Shown here piece by piece: positions 20,148 to 28,456 of a stretch of 64,000 nucleotides of DNA; within the stretch, counting starts at the first letter, position 1, and each line of letters starts with the position of its first letter. Position numbers and translations under genes: made by a program. This DNA comes from Nesterenkonia halophila (GTDB taxonomy: Bacteria; Actinomycetota; Actinomycetes; Actinomycetales; Micrococcaceae). Under the pieces are notes generated by a model, which did not search any database, was not told the DNA's origin, and saw only the letters and a program-made list of their open reading frames with translations. The stretch covers positions 1-64,000 of the forward strand of contig NZ_WIAX01000012.1 in the NCBI RefSeq assembly GCF_009467795.1. Reading direction: 5' to 3'.

Positions 20148-21032
20148 TCAGCGCCAGAGCTGGGCGAAGTGCTGGATCGGGCCGTGGCCCATGCCGACGT
20201 CGAGCCGCTCCGCGTCGCGCAGCGCCTCGGTCATCCAGACCTTGACCTCGTCGACGGCCTCCTCCCAGCTCAGCCCGCGGGCGCGCAGGGCGGCCAGCGC
20301 CGCGGAGACCGAGCAGCCGGTGCCGTGGGTGCTGGTGGTCTCCACCCGCGGCCCGGCGGCGCGATGCTCCGGCGGCCGGACGCCGTCGACGGCCGGGTGG
20401 ACGAGGACGTCGACGACGTCGCCGGCGGCCAGATGCCCGCCCTTGGCCAGCACCTTCACCCCGTGGGCGTCGGCGACGACGCGCGCCTGGGCGATCAGCG
20501 TCTCGGCGTCGCCGGCCGGCTCCCGGCCGGCCAGCAGGGCCAGCTCGGGCACGTTCGGCGTGATCAGATCCGCCCGGCAGAGGAACGCGAGGAGCGCGGA
20601 CTCGGCCTCGGCGTCGAGCAGCCGGTCCCCGGAGGTGGCGATCATGACCGGGTCCAGCACCAGCGCCGGACGTTCGGCACGGCCGGTCCACAGCCCGTCC
20701 CACCACGCGGCGACCGTGTCGATCACCTCGACGGTGCCCAGCATCCCGATCTTCACCCCGTCGACGGCGACGTCGTCGGTGACCGAGGCCAGCTGCGCGG
20801 CGAGGAATTCGGCCTCGGGCACGTGGATCGCACGCACTCCGCTGGTGTTCTGCGCGACCAGAGCCGTCACTGCGGCCATCCCGTAGGTCCGGTGGGCGGC
20901 GAAGGATTTCAGATCCGCGTGGATGCCGGCGCCGCCGGTGGGGTCTGTCCCGGCCACCGAGAGCAGATTGGGGATCTCGCGGACGGGTCCGGTGTGCGGT
21001 GCTGTCGTCGTCGGCGCGTCGGCAGGCGTCAT
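20148..21032 (-). CDS. thiD: Hydroxymethylpyrimidine/phosphomethylpyrimidine kinase
   Basis: 294-residue ribokinase-fold enzyme that phosphorylates HMP and HMP-P for thiamine synthesis. G-T-D-P-T-G-G-A-G-I-H-A-D near the N-terminus, K-I-G-M-L-G, the D-P-V-M substrate loop and the C-terminal S-T-H-G-T-G-C-S anion-hole motif are all typical. I chose ATG 21032 because AAGGGA, the 3' end of the TPP riboswitch, is 11 nt upstream and acts as Shine-Dalgarno. An ATG at 21053 would lie inside the riboswitch. No other thi genes are adjacent. Confidence 0.92.
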   Translation of the reverse strand: MTPADAPTTTAPHTGPVREIPNLLSVAGTDPTGGAGIHADLKSFAAHRTYGMAAVTALVAQNTSGVRAIHVPEAEFLAAQLASVTDDVAVDGVKIGMLGTVEVIDTVAAWWDGLWTGRAERPALVLDPVMIATSGDRLLDAEAESALLAFLCRADLITPNVPELALLAGREPAGDAETLIAQARVVADAHGVKVLAKGGHLAAGDVVDVLVHPAVDGVRPPEHRAAGPRVETTSTHGTGCSVSAALAALRARGLSWEEAVDEVKVWMTEALRDAERLDVGMGHGPIQHFAQLWR

Positions 21033-21040
21033 GATGCTGG

Positions 21041-21125
21041 CATCCCTTCGCATGTGCTGGCAGGTGCAGGTTCGACGGGTGTGCTCTCAGCCCGCGGGCC
21101 GCTCGCCGCGCAGGCACCCCGTGCC
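21041..21125 (-). promoter_or_regulatory. TPP riboswitch (THI element) upstream of thiD
   Basis: On the minus strand the sequence reads GGGGTGCC, a variable stem, CTGAGA, then ACACCCGTC-GAACCTGC, CTGCC and GCGAAGGGA. These are the conserved CUGAGA, GAACCUG and GCG-AGGGA blocks of the thiamine pyrophosphate aptamer, in order and at usual spacing. The final AAGGGA serves as the thiD ribosome site, so binding of TPP would block translation. A TACACT -10 (plus strand 21134-21139) would start transcription just ahead of the aptamer. Confidence 0.9.
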
Positions 21126-21156
21126 GGACGACGAGTGTAGCCGGTCACGCCGGCGA

Positions 21157-22440
21157 TCAGAGCACCGCCCAGCCCAGCAGCCCCGCCGCGAGGACGACCG
21201 CCCAGGCCGGAGCACGCCAGGCCGAGAGGGCGACGAAGCCGGCCACGGCGACCACCAGCGCCCCTGTTCCCGCGGCCAGCACGCCGGCGGTGAACACCGG
21301 GGTGTACAGTGCGGCGGCGAGCAGGCCCACCACTCCGGCGTTCACTCCGCGCAGCGCCCGACGCACCCGCGGGGCGCCGCGCAGCGCCTCCCAGAAGGGC
21401 AGCGTGCCGACGACCAGCAGTCCGGCCGGCAGGAAGATCGCCAGCAGCGCGATCGTCGCGCCCAGCACGCCGCTCGGGCCGCTGGTGGCCGAGGCGCCGA
21501 GGAAGGAGGAGACGGTGAACAGCGGACCGGGGACCGCCTGCGCGGCGCTGTAGCCGGCGAGGAAGACCTCCTGGTCCACCAGGCCGGTGCCCACCGTCTC
21601 GCCCTGCAGCAGCGGCAGCACCACGTGGCCGCCGCCGAAGACCAGTGCGCCGGCGCGGTAGAAGAGGTCGACCAGCGTCGCCGCCGGACCGGCGACGCTG
21701 CCGGCGAGTGCGGCGGCGAGCACGGGCAGCCCGACCAGCAGCAGCCCGAAGGCCGCCAGGGCGGCGACGGCGACGCGGCGGCGGATGCGCACGGCGAAGG
21801 CGTCCTGGTCCCCGGCCGGGGCCTCGTCGTCGGGCAGCAGGAGCAGTCCGGCGAGCGCGGCGAGGACGATGACGCCGACCTGGACCGCCGGATGCGGGAT
21901 CAGCAGCACCAGGATCATCCCGGCCGCGGCGATCGTCGCTCGGCGCGGATCCGGGGCGTGGGCCCGGGCCATGCCGAGCACCGCATGGGCGACCACGGCG
22001 ACGGCGGCGGCCTTCAGCCCGGACACCCATCCGGCCTCCGAGAGGTCGCCGGCGAGCGCGACGCCCTGGGCGACGGCGAGCAGCAGCACCGCCGAGGGCA
22101 GGGTGAAGGCCGCCCAGGCGGCGAGCATGCCGCGGAATCCCGCCCGCTGCAGCCCCAGGGCCATGCCGACCTGGCTGGAGGCCGGTCCCGGGAGGAACTG
22201 GCACAGCGCGACGAGGTCGGCATAGGCACGCTCGGAGATCCAGCCCCGGCGGATCACGAAGGCCTCGCGGAAGTAGGCCAGATGCGCCACAGGGCCGCCG
22301 AAGGAGGTCAGGCCCAGGCGCAGGAACACCAGCAGCACCTCCAGGGTGCGGCCCGGGCTGCTGTCCTCGAAGTGTGCAGAGATGCTGTGCCGCTCCGGCC
22401 GGGCGGGGGCCGCGTCGTCGGGGTCGTGTGCGTCGCTCAC
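21157..22440 (-). CDS. chrA: Chromate transporter ChrA-family, long-chain type
   Basis: 427-residue membrane protein with two tandem CHR halves. The first begins F-L-R-L-G-L-T-S-F-G-G-P, the second contains F-Y-R-A-G-A-L-V-F-G-G-G-H-V-V-L-P-L-L. These glycine-rich motifs define the CHR family, whose characterised members export chromate; sulfate-linked roles are also known. The start at GTG 22440 has no strong ribosome site, and its N-terminus holds about 35 hydrophilic residues before the first helix. It lies 65 bp after the response regulator on the same strand, so co-transcription is possible. Confidence 0.85.
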   Translation of the reverse strand: MSDAHDPDDAAPARPERHSISAHFEDSSPGRTLEVLLVFLRLGLTSFGGPVAHLAYFREAFVIRRGWISERAYADLVALCQFLPGPASSQVGMALGLQRAGFRGMLAAWAAFTLPSAVLLLAVAQGVALAGDLSEAGWVSGLKAAAVAVVAHAVLGMARAHAPDPRRATIAAAGMILVLLIPHPAVQVGVIVLAALAGLLLLPDDEAPAGDQDAFAVRIRRRVAVAALAAFGLLLVGLPVLAAALAGSVAGPAATLVDLFYRAGALVFGGGHVVLPLLQGETVGTGLVDQEVFLAGYSAAQAVPGPLFTVSSFLGASATSGPSGVLGATIALLAIFLPAGLLVVGTLPFWEALRGAPRVRRALRGVNAGVVGLLAAALYTPVFTAGVLAAGTGALVVAVAGFVALSAWRAPAWAVVLAAGLLGWAVL

Positions 22441-22505
22441 GGGCCGACAGCATGGAGCCTGGAGGTTAACGTCCGGAGAACGCGGCCGGGCCTCGGTGCC
22501 GAGGG

Positions 22506-23267
22506 TCAGCGGCGGCGCCGGTGTCCGCGATGCTCTCGACGATGCAGTCCGGCCCGTCGGGCGAGGATGGCCAGCTCGGTGCGGTCCCGGGCGCCCAGCT
22601 TGTGGAGCATGCGGCTGACGTAGGTGCGCGCGGTCTCCGGGCTCAGGTTCAGCGCGGCGCCGGCTTCGGCGTTGCTCCGGCCGCGGGCGACTTCGGCGAG
22701 CACCTCGATCTCGCGGCCGGTCAGCAGCGAGAGGTCCGCCGACGGACCGGCCTGCTCGCCGTCGTCCCCGCCGGCGCCTTCGCCCTCGCCTCCGTCCTGG
22801 TCGTCCGGGTCGTCTCCGGGCGGGCCGTCGGCCAGATGCTCCATCAGTCGGCGCGCGATCATCGGCGAGAGGAGATTGCCGCCGGACGCGGCGGTGCGCA
22901 CCCCCTCGCGCAGCCGGGCGGCCGGGGTGTCCTTCAGCAGATATCCCGCGGCTCCGGCCCGGACGGCGGCGAGGATGTCGGCGTCGTCGTCGAAGGTCGT
23001 CAGCACCACCACCCGGACGTCGGCGAGGTCCTCCCGAGCGCAGATAGCCCGGGTCGCCGCGATCCCGTCGAGGCCGGGCATGCGCAGGTCCATCAGCACC
23101 ACCTCGGGCCGCAGGCGCTCGACCCGGCGCAGCGCGTCGTCGCCGTCGAGCGCCTCGCCGACGACGTCCAGGGGCTCGCCCTCCTCCCTCGGGCCGCCGC
23201 TCAGCAGAGTCCGCAGCCCGGCGCGGACGAGATCCTGATCGTCGACGATCAGCACACGGATGCTCAT
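22506..23267 (-). CDS. NarL/FixJ-family response regulator
   Basis: 253 residues. Receiver domain 1-125: D9-D10 acidic pocket, phospho-acceptor D60 in V-V-L-M-D-L-R-M-P, T90 and K112 all present. A linker of about 45 D/E/G-rich residues is unusually long. A LuxR-type helix-turn-helix occupies about residues 185-250 (L-T-G-R-E-I-E-V-L). AGGAGGAACG precedes ATG 23267. The start overlaps the kinase stop by four bases. Its target could be the inverted repeat at 24588-24638 in the kinase promoter region. Confidence 0.92.
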   Translation of the reverse strand: MSIRVLIVDDQDLVRAGLRTLLSGGPREEGEPLDVVGEALDGDDALRRVERLRPEVVLMDLRMPGLDGIAATRAICAREDLADVRVVVLTTFDDDADILAAVRAGAAGYLLKDTPAARLREGVRTAASGGNLLSPMIARRLMEHLADGPPGDDPDDQDGGEGEGAGGDDGEQAGPSADLSLLTGREIEVLAEVARGRSNAEAGAALNLSPETARTYVSRMLHKLGARDRTELAILARRAGLHRREHRGHRRRR

Positions 23268-24553
23268 CGTTCCTCCTGTCCGTCCGACGGTATCCAAGCG
23301 TCCACGCGCCACCCGGATCCCGAGCCGTCCTCCGTCGGCCCCGCCTCCAGTCGTCCGCCCAGCGACTGGGCGCGCTCCCGCATGCCGGCGACCCCTGTCC
23401 CGGCCGAGCGGGCCGAGTCCTGCGGCAGGCGTGCCGGTCCCCCATCGGAGATCGCCACGTGCAGCCCTTCGGCGTCGGCGGCGATCCCGACCTGCGCCGA
23501 CCCGGCGCGGGAATGGCGCACCACGTTGGTCAGCGCCTCCTGGACGATCCGGTGGACGGCGGACTCCACGGCGGAGGGCAGCTCGGTGTCGAGGAACACA
23601 TCCAGCTCCACCGTCAGCGGCAGCTGCGGAATGACCGTCTCACGCAGTCCGGCCACCGTGGGCGGCATCCGGGAGGCGCGAGACTCGTCGACGTCGGGCA
23701 GCCCGGCGTCCTCCTCATGCACTCCCGACCGGGAGAGGATGGTCATGGTGCCCCCTCCATCGGTTCGGCCTTCGGGGCCGGCGCGACGCAGCTGTCGGAC
23801 CGTGGTGCGCAGCTCCTCGAGCATCGACCGTGAGGTCTTCCCGATGACCTCCAGCGCCGCATGCGGCTGGTCGACCACGCGGGACGGGCCGGAGCCCGCC
23901 GCTTCCTCGGCCTCGCGGGCGATCTCGGCGTGCATCGCGATCACCGTCAGCTGATGGCCCAGCGAATCATGCAGCTCGCGGGCGATCGACGAGCGTTCCT
24001 CTGCGACAGCCTGTCGCGCGCGACTGCGTTCGGCCGCGACCGTGGCCTCGAGGAGCTCCTGGCTGCTGCGCTCCAGCTTCCGTCGGATCCGCAGGGCATC
24101 GCCCAGGGTGACGGCGGCGGCCATCAGTGCCACGTGCCCCACCGCCTCGTAGCCGAGGATACGCGCGGGATCCTGGCCCTGCAGCAGCCGGACGGCGTAG
24201 CTGACCACCAGCAGCACGACGGCGGCGAGCGCCGGCGAGCGCGGACCGCGACGCTCGGCGGCGGAGAACAGTGCGGCGAAGGCCGGCACGGACAGGCCGA
24301 TCACCGGGTAGCCGGCCGCGTAGTAGGCGAAGATCCCCAGCACCGTCAGCCACAGCACCACGAGCGGTCGGGTGCGGCGCAGCAGCATCAGGGCGCCGAG
24401 CCCGAGGGCCCAGAGATAGGCCGTGACCTCCGGCGGGCGCTCTCCGGCCTGATCGGCGGTGATCATGACGGCCACCGCGACGACGACGAGCAGGCCGAGT
24501 AGAGCGTCGACGACGTTCGGAGCCTTCGGTCGCAGTCTTCTCCCGGTGCCCAT
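23264..24553 (-). CDS. Sensor histidine kinase, HisKA_3 (NarL-partner) type
   Basis: 429 residues. About five hydrophobic segments fill residues 15-150, with little extracytoplasmic loop. The DHp motif A-R-E-L-H-D-S-L-G-H-Q places the phospho-accepting H195. The ATPase domain has Q-E-A-L-T-N-V-V-R-H and a G-T-G-V-A-G-M-R-E-R box. This intramembrane layout resembles DesK/LiaS-type kinases that sense envelope state; the real signal is unknown. TAGACT ends 7 nt before ATG 24553, so the mRNA may be leaderless. It forms an operon with the response regulator. Confidence 0.9.
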   Translation of the reverse strand: MGTGRRLRPKAPNVVDALLGLLVVVAVAVMITADQAGERPPEVTAYLWALGLGALMLLRRTRPLVVLWLTVLGIFAYYAAGYPVIGLSVPAFAALFSAAERRGPRSPALAAVVLLVVSYAVRLLQGQDPARILGYEAVGHVALMAAAVTLGDALRIRRKLERSSQELLEATVAAERSRARQAVAEERSSIARELHDSLGHQLTVIAMHAEIAREAEEAAGSGPSRVVDQPHAALEVIGKTSRSMLEELRTTVRQLRRAGPEGRTDGGGTMTILSRSGVHEEDAGLPDVDESRASRMPPTVAGLRETVIPQLPLTVELDVFLDTELPSAVESAVHRIVQEALTNVVRHSRAGSAQVGIAADAEGLHVAISDGGPARLPQDSARSAGTGVAGMRERAQSLGGRLEAGPTEDGSGSGWRVDAWIPSDGQEER

Positions 24554-24587
24554 GACGGCGAGTCTAGGCCGCGGATCCCCGCGGCGG

Positions 24588-24638
24588 GATCGCCTGCGGG
24601 CGAAGTCGGTGCCGCCCCGCCGTCGCCCGCAGGCGATC
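24588..24638. promoter_or_regulatory. Perfect 16-bp inverted repeat, possible response-regulator site
   Basis: Arms GATCGCCTGCGGGCGA (24588-24603) and TCGCCCGCAGGCGATC (24623-24638) are exact complements with a 19-nt spacer. Each arm is itself a dyad of form TCGCC-YGCR-GGCGA. The element sits between the divergent kinase and membrane-protein genes. A dimer-binding response regulator site is plausible; a transcribed hairpin is the alternative. Confidence 0.5.
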
Positions 24639-24695
24639 GCGGCCGTCGCTCGTGGGCGGATCCACCGGTGTCCCCGCCCACGGGACGGTGGAGGC

Positions 24696-25196
24696 ATGAC
24701 ATCAGACCGACAGTCCGCAGAACCGTCCTCGTCCTCATGCCCTCCCGACGCCGCCGCATCCTCGCCCGGGCTCCGGTGGCACACCGTGCTGCTGCTCGCG
24801 CTGCTGGCCGTGCCGCGGGTGATCACCCACGATCTCGCCCTCGTCCCGCCCGGGTCTCCGCTCAACGCCCTGCTGGCAGTGCTGCCGCCGGTGATCTGGG
24901 TGCTCGTCGTCCTGCTGCGCCGCGCACCCCGGCCGCTGCTGAGCCTGCTGGCGGTCGGGGCGGTCTATGGAGTGCTGCTCGCGCTCGGCCACCAGCTGTT
25001 GTGGGAGCAGGCCTTCGACAGCGGGACGCCGCAGCTCGGCGGACGGCTGGAGAACCTCCCGCCCGCCGCCCATGCGTTCATCACCCGCGGAGCGGCCGTC
25101 ATCTCGAGCCTGTTCACCGGCGTCGCGCTCGGTCTGGTCGCCGGGGCCGTCGCCGCCGGCCTGCAGGCCCTGGGGCGGGCGATGCGCCGTGGATGA
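24696..25196 (+). CDS. Unknown four-helix membrane protein
   Basis: 166 residues that I do not recognise. The first 25 residues are polar and serine/proline rich. Four hydrophobic stretches follow (about 27-45, 54-72, 78-100, 135-160) with positively charged loops, predicting a small inner-membrane protein with both ends inside. It is divergent from the sensor kinase and shares a control region carrying a perfect inverted repeat, so it may be a target or accessory of the two-component system. A 9-bp inverted repeat (24651-24659 and 24674-24682) lies just before the ribosome site GGTGGAGG. No function is assigned. Confidence 0.65.
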   Translation: MTSDRQSAEPSSSSCPPDAAASSPGLRWHTVLLLALLAVPRVITHDLALVPPGSPLNALLAVLPPVIWVLVVLLRRAPRPLLSLLAVGAVYGVLLALGHQLLWEQAFDSGTPQLGGRLENLPPAAHAFITRGAAVISSLFTGVALGLVAGAVAAGLQALGRAMRRG

Positions 25197-25314
25197 CCTG
25201 CACTGGCGGCTGGTCCTCGCCCTGGGTGTGCAGAGACTGCGGGGCCGCACGGCGAGCCGACCCTGAAACCGGCACGCGCCACGGCCGGACCGCAGCCGCA
25301 GTAGAGTGGCACGT

Positions 25315-26517
25315 ATGCGCGTTGTGGTCGACCACACCTCTCTGCGGAGCACGCCCGTCACCTCCGAGCTCGTCCACGGAGCAGTCGAGCTGACCGCCGG
25401 CGAGCGCGGGCTGCGTCCGTGGCGGCTGCCCGGGCGTGCCCGCCGACAGATCCATGACGAGGGCATGGCCGCCGTCGTCGCCGCTCCCTCGGGCGTGCGG
25501 CTGCGGATGCGCACCGCCGCGGACCGGCTGCTGCTGCAGGTGGTCCCGCTGGACCGGACAGTCCATGATGATCCGCTGCGCCCCTCCCAGGTCTATGACG
25601 TCCTCGTCGACGGCGAGCTGCTCGCCCAGCCGGTCGCAGAACCGGCCGCGGATCCGGGCGTCCCGGCTGCTGACGGTGACTGCCTCGTCGACGTCGCCGC
25701 GGCCTGCCCGGGCGGGCGGCTGCCCGGCGGCGAGCGGCTCGTCGAGATCTGGCTGCCCGCTGAGGAGCCGACGGAGCTGATCGCGGTGCACGGAGACGCC
25801 CCGGTGGCCCCGGCCGCCCAGACGGGTCCGCGCTGGGTCCACCACGGCAGCTCGATCAGCCACGGCGCCGTCGCCGTCGGGGCCGCGCATGCCTGGCCCG
25901 CCGTCGCCGCACGCTCCGCCGGACTGGATCTGGTGAATCTGGGCTTCGCCGGCCAGGCGATGATGGACCAGTACACCGCCCGGACCATCCGGGATCTGGA
26001 GGCCGATCTGCTCTCGGTGAAGCTGGGCATCAACATCGTCAACGGTGACACCTTCCGGCTGCGCAGCTTCGCCCCGGCCGTCCATGGGTTCCTCGACACG
26101 ATCCGCGACGGGCACCCGGAGACGCCGCTGCTGCTGATGACCCCGATCTGGTGCGGAATCCACGAGCACACCCCCGGCCCGGTGGAGATCGAGGAGGTCG
26201 ACGACGGCGGCGGGCCGCGGTCCCTCGCCCGGGCGACCGGCGATCCGGCCCAGGTGGCCGCCGGCCGGCTGACGCTGACGATCATCCGCGAGGAGCTGGC
26301 CCGCATCGCCGCCGACCGCGCCGCCGAGGATCCGCATCTGCACCTGGTCGAGGGGCCGACGCTCTACGGCGCCGAGGATGCGCGGACCCACCCGCTGCCC
26401 GATGCGCTGCATCCGGACACCGCCACACACCGGCTCATCGGCGAACGCGCCGCCGACGGGCCGCTGCGCGCCGTGCGGGAGGCCCGGGCCGCCAGTCAGC
26501 GCGGCGACCGCCGGTGA
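25315..26517 (+). CDS. SGNH/GDSL-type hydrolase
   Basis: 400 residues. The C-terminal half is an SGNH fold: nucleophile S180 in G-S-S-I-S-H-G, glycine block L-G-F-A-G-Q, N240 in K-L-G-I-N, and a C-terminal D-A-L-H-P-D supplying Asp and His. The first 165 residues are a beta-rich region resembling accessory domains of two-domain actinobacterial esterases. No signal peptide is seen, so it is probably cytoplasmic; the substrate (acetylated sugar or lipid) is unknown. TAGAGT ends 7 nt before ATG 25315, indicating a leaderless message. It converges with the AEC carrier gene. Confidence 0.82.
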   Translation: MRVVVDHTSLRSTPVTSELVHGAVELTAGERGLRPWRLPGRARRQIHDEGMAAVVAAPSGVRLRMRTAADRLLLQVVPLDRTVHDDPLRPSQVYDVLVDGELLAQPVAEPAADPGVPAADGDCLVDVAAACPGGRLPGGERLVEIWLPAEEPTELIAVHGDAPVAPAAQTGPRWVHHGSSISHGAVAVGAAHAWPAVAARSAGLDLVNLGFAGQAMMDQYTARTIRDLEADLLSVKLGINIVNGDTFRLRSFAPAVHGFLDTIRDGHPETPLLLMTPIWCGIHEHTPGPVEIEEVDDGGGPRSLARATGDPAQVAAGRLTLTIIREELARIAADRAAEDPHLHLVEGPTLYGAEDARTHPLPDALHPDTATHRLIGERAADGPLRAVREARAASQRGDRR

Positions 26518-26550
26518 GGGCCTCGTCCGGCCCGCGGGGCGACGGCGCCC

Positions 26551-27522
26551 TCAGGGCAGCAGGAACTCGGCCGCCAGCGGAATCGTGAGGATCGAGGCCA
26601 GCGTGCCGGCGACCAGGATCGCCGCCGCCAGCCGCCCGTCGCCGTCGTACTCCTCGGAGAAGACGAAGACCGTCGTCGACGAGGGCATCGCGGCCATCAG
26701 CACCAGTGCCGCGGCCCAGACGGGTCCGAGGTGATCGGCCAGCGGCAGCACCGCCAGCCAGGTGGCCAGCGGCAGCACGAGGATCTTCACTGCAGTGCCC
26801 AGCGTGATGGCGCGCTTGGGGACTCCTCCGGAGCGCACGCCCTCCAGCGCCGGATGCATGGCCAGCCCGACGGCGAACAGCGCCACCGGCACCGCCGTGT
26901 CGCCGACCATCGCGACACTCTCGGAGAACACCTCCGGCACCGCCAGCGGAGTGAGCACCACGGCCAGCGCCGCGGCCATGGACAGCGCGACCGGGTTCAG
27001 CAGCACCGCCTTGCGCACGATCGGCCAGAGCCGACGGCGCCAGGCGGCGCGGAAGCCCGCCGGTCCCGTCGCTCCGGTCGCGACAGTGCGCACCACCGGG
27101 TAGCCGGTCATGTAGATCATGTTGTGTGTCAGGTGCAGCACGCCGGCGGCCAGTGCGGCCTCCGGGCCGACGGTGCTGAGCGTGATGGGCATGCCGAAGT
27201 AGCCCACGTTGCCGAAGGTCGCCGCCAACGACGTCGGGGCGGCGCCGGAGGCCGCCCGCGCTCCCATCGTCCGCGTCGCGGCATAGGTCAGCACTGAGAG
27301 CAGCAGCGTCACGCCGGCGGCGAGCGGGATCGCCGCGGCCGGCACGCCCTGCGCCGGCGGGGCGGCCAGCACCGCAGAGAAGACGAAGGAGGGCAGCCCG
27401 AAGTAGAAGACGAAGGCGTTCAGCCCGGACTGGGCCTGACGGAAGCGGGCGGCGAAGCCCGCCAGGAATCCGACGGCGAGCACGATGAACATCGGCGCGA
27501 TCGTCGTCAGCATCGAGAGCAT
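26551..27522 (-). CDS. AEC-family (auxin efflux carrier-like) transporter
   Basis: 323 residues with about ten hydrophobic segments in the two-bundle AEC arrangement. F-Y-F-G-L-P-S-F-V-F in helix 2, N-V-G-Y-F-G-M-P near residue 120 and the late M-P-S-S-T-T-V-F-V-F segment are typical of the family, which exports malonate, malate or other organic anions. The substrate here is unknown. It starts 9 bp after the SRAP gene stop, so it is probably the last gene of that transcript. Confidence 0.82.
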   Translation of the reverse strand: MLSMLTTIAPMFIVLAVGFLAGFAARFRQAQSGLNAFVFYFGLPSFVFSAVLAAPPAQGVPAAAIPLAAGVTLLLSVLTYAATRTMGARAASGAAPTSLAATFGNVGYFGMPITLSTVGPEAALAAGVLHLTHNMIYMTGYPVVRTVATGATGPAGFRAAWRRRLWPIVRKAVLLNPVALSMAAALAVVLTPLAVPEVFSESVAMVGDTAVPVALFAVGLAMHPALEGVRSGGVPKRAITLGTAVKILVLPLATWLAVLPLADHLGPVWAAALVLMAAMPSSTTVFVFSEEYDGDGRLAAAILVAGTLASILTIPLAAEFLLP

Positions 27523-27531
27523 CTGACGATG

Positions 27532-28410
27532 TTAGAACAGACCCTCGATCGGCCGCGTCAGCTCCGGGGAATCATTGCGGACGTTGCCCACCGCCCGGTC
27601 GACCTCGTCGATCGCGAAGCCGCGGGCGACGTCGAGCGCCGCCGCCTGCAGCCGCTCCAGCTGCCCGGCGGCCTCGTCGCGGTCGCGCTCGCCCGGGCGG
27701 ATCCAGTCCGCGGCGGTCTCGACGTCCAGGGCCAGCGGGAGGCGATCATGCAGATCAGCCAGCGTCTGCAGCGTCTCGTCTCCATCGCTGGTCGTATCGC
27801 CGGGTCCCGGCTCGTACGAGGGGCCGGTGAGGATCGTCGTCGACAGCACCCAGGAGTCGGCGCCGGCGGCGGCCAGCTCGGGGTCCTGCCACCATTCGTA
27901 GAGCCCGGCGAAGAGCAGCACCGAGCCGTCGGCCGGACGGATGTAGTGCGGGGTGCGGACCGTCCTGCCGGTGGCCTCGTCGACGGCGGCCCGCCACTCG
28001 TAGTAGCCCTGGGCCGGCACGGCGCAGCGGCGGCGACGCACCGCCGACCGGAAGCTGGGTTTGCTCGCCGCCGTCTCCGAGCGGGCGTTGAAGGTCTTGG
28101 CGCTGAACGCCGCCGACTCGGCCCAGCGCGGCAGCAGTCCCCAGCGGGCCGAGTGGATCTCGCGGCGCCTCGCCCCGGCCGGCGACGCCGAGGGCTCCGC
28201 GCCCTCCGCGGAGGACGCGGCGGAGGACTCCGCGCCGTCGGCCGCTTCGACGAGCCGCTCGACGAGGATCGGCACTGTCGCCGTCGGAGCGATGTTCCAG
28301 GACTGCTGGATCGCCGTCGTCGCCGGGACCTCGACCTCGTCGAGCCCGGCGGCCGAGAGCGCGTCGACCAGGTCGCCGGCCCGCAGGGCCATCACGTAGC
28401 GGCCGCACAT
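27532..28410 (-). CDS. SRAP/HMCES-type abasic-site shielding protein (YedK family)
   Basis: 292 residues from ATG 28410. Met1 is followed by C2, the residue that forms the thiazolidine crosslink to abasic sites in single-stranded DNA. Family motifs are in order: M-C-G-R-Y, N-I-A-P-T, R-W-G-L-L-P, N-A-R-S-E-T, G-Y-Y-E-W, and H-D-R-L-P. It protects replication forks from abasic lesions. A 25-residue A/S/E-rich insertion near residue 60 is extra compared with E. coli YedK. It lies 46 bp after the glycosyltransferase operon and just before the AEC carrier. Confidence 0.93.
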   Translation of the reverse strand: MCGRYVMALRAGDLVDALSAAGLDEVEVPATTAIQQSWNIAPTATVPILVERLVEAADGAESSAASSAEGAEPSASPAGARRREIHSARWGLLPRWAESAAFSAKTFNARSETAASKPSFRSAVRRRRCAVPAQGYYEWRAAVDEATGRTVRTPHYIRPADGSVLLFAGLYEWWQDPELAAAGADSWVLSTTILTGPSYEPGPGDTTSDGDETLQTLADLHDRLPLALDVETAADWIRPGERDRDEAAGQLERLQAAALDVARGFAIDEVDRAVGNVRNDSPELTRPIEGLF

Positions 28411-28456
28411 GCTCGCCTCGCCTCCCTCTCCGCCGTCGGCGCGTGTCCGGGCATGC

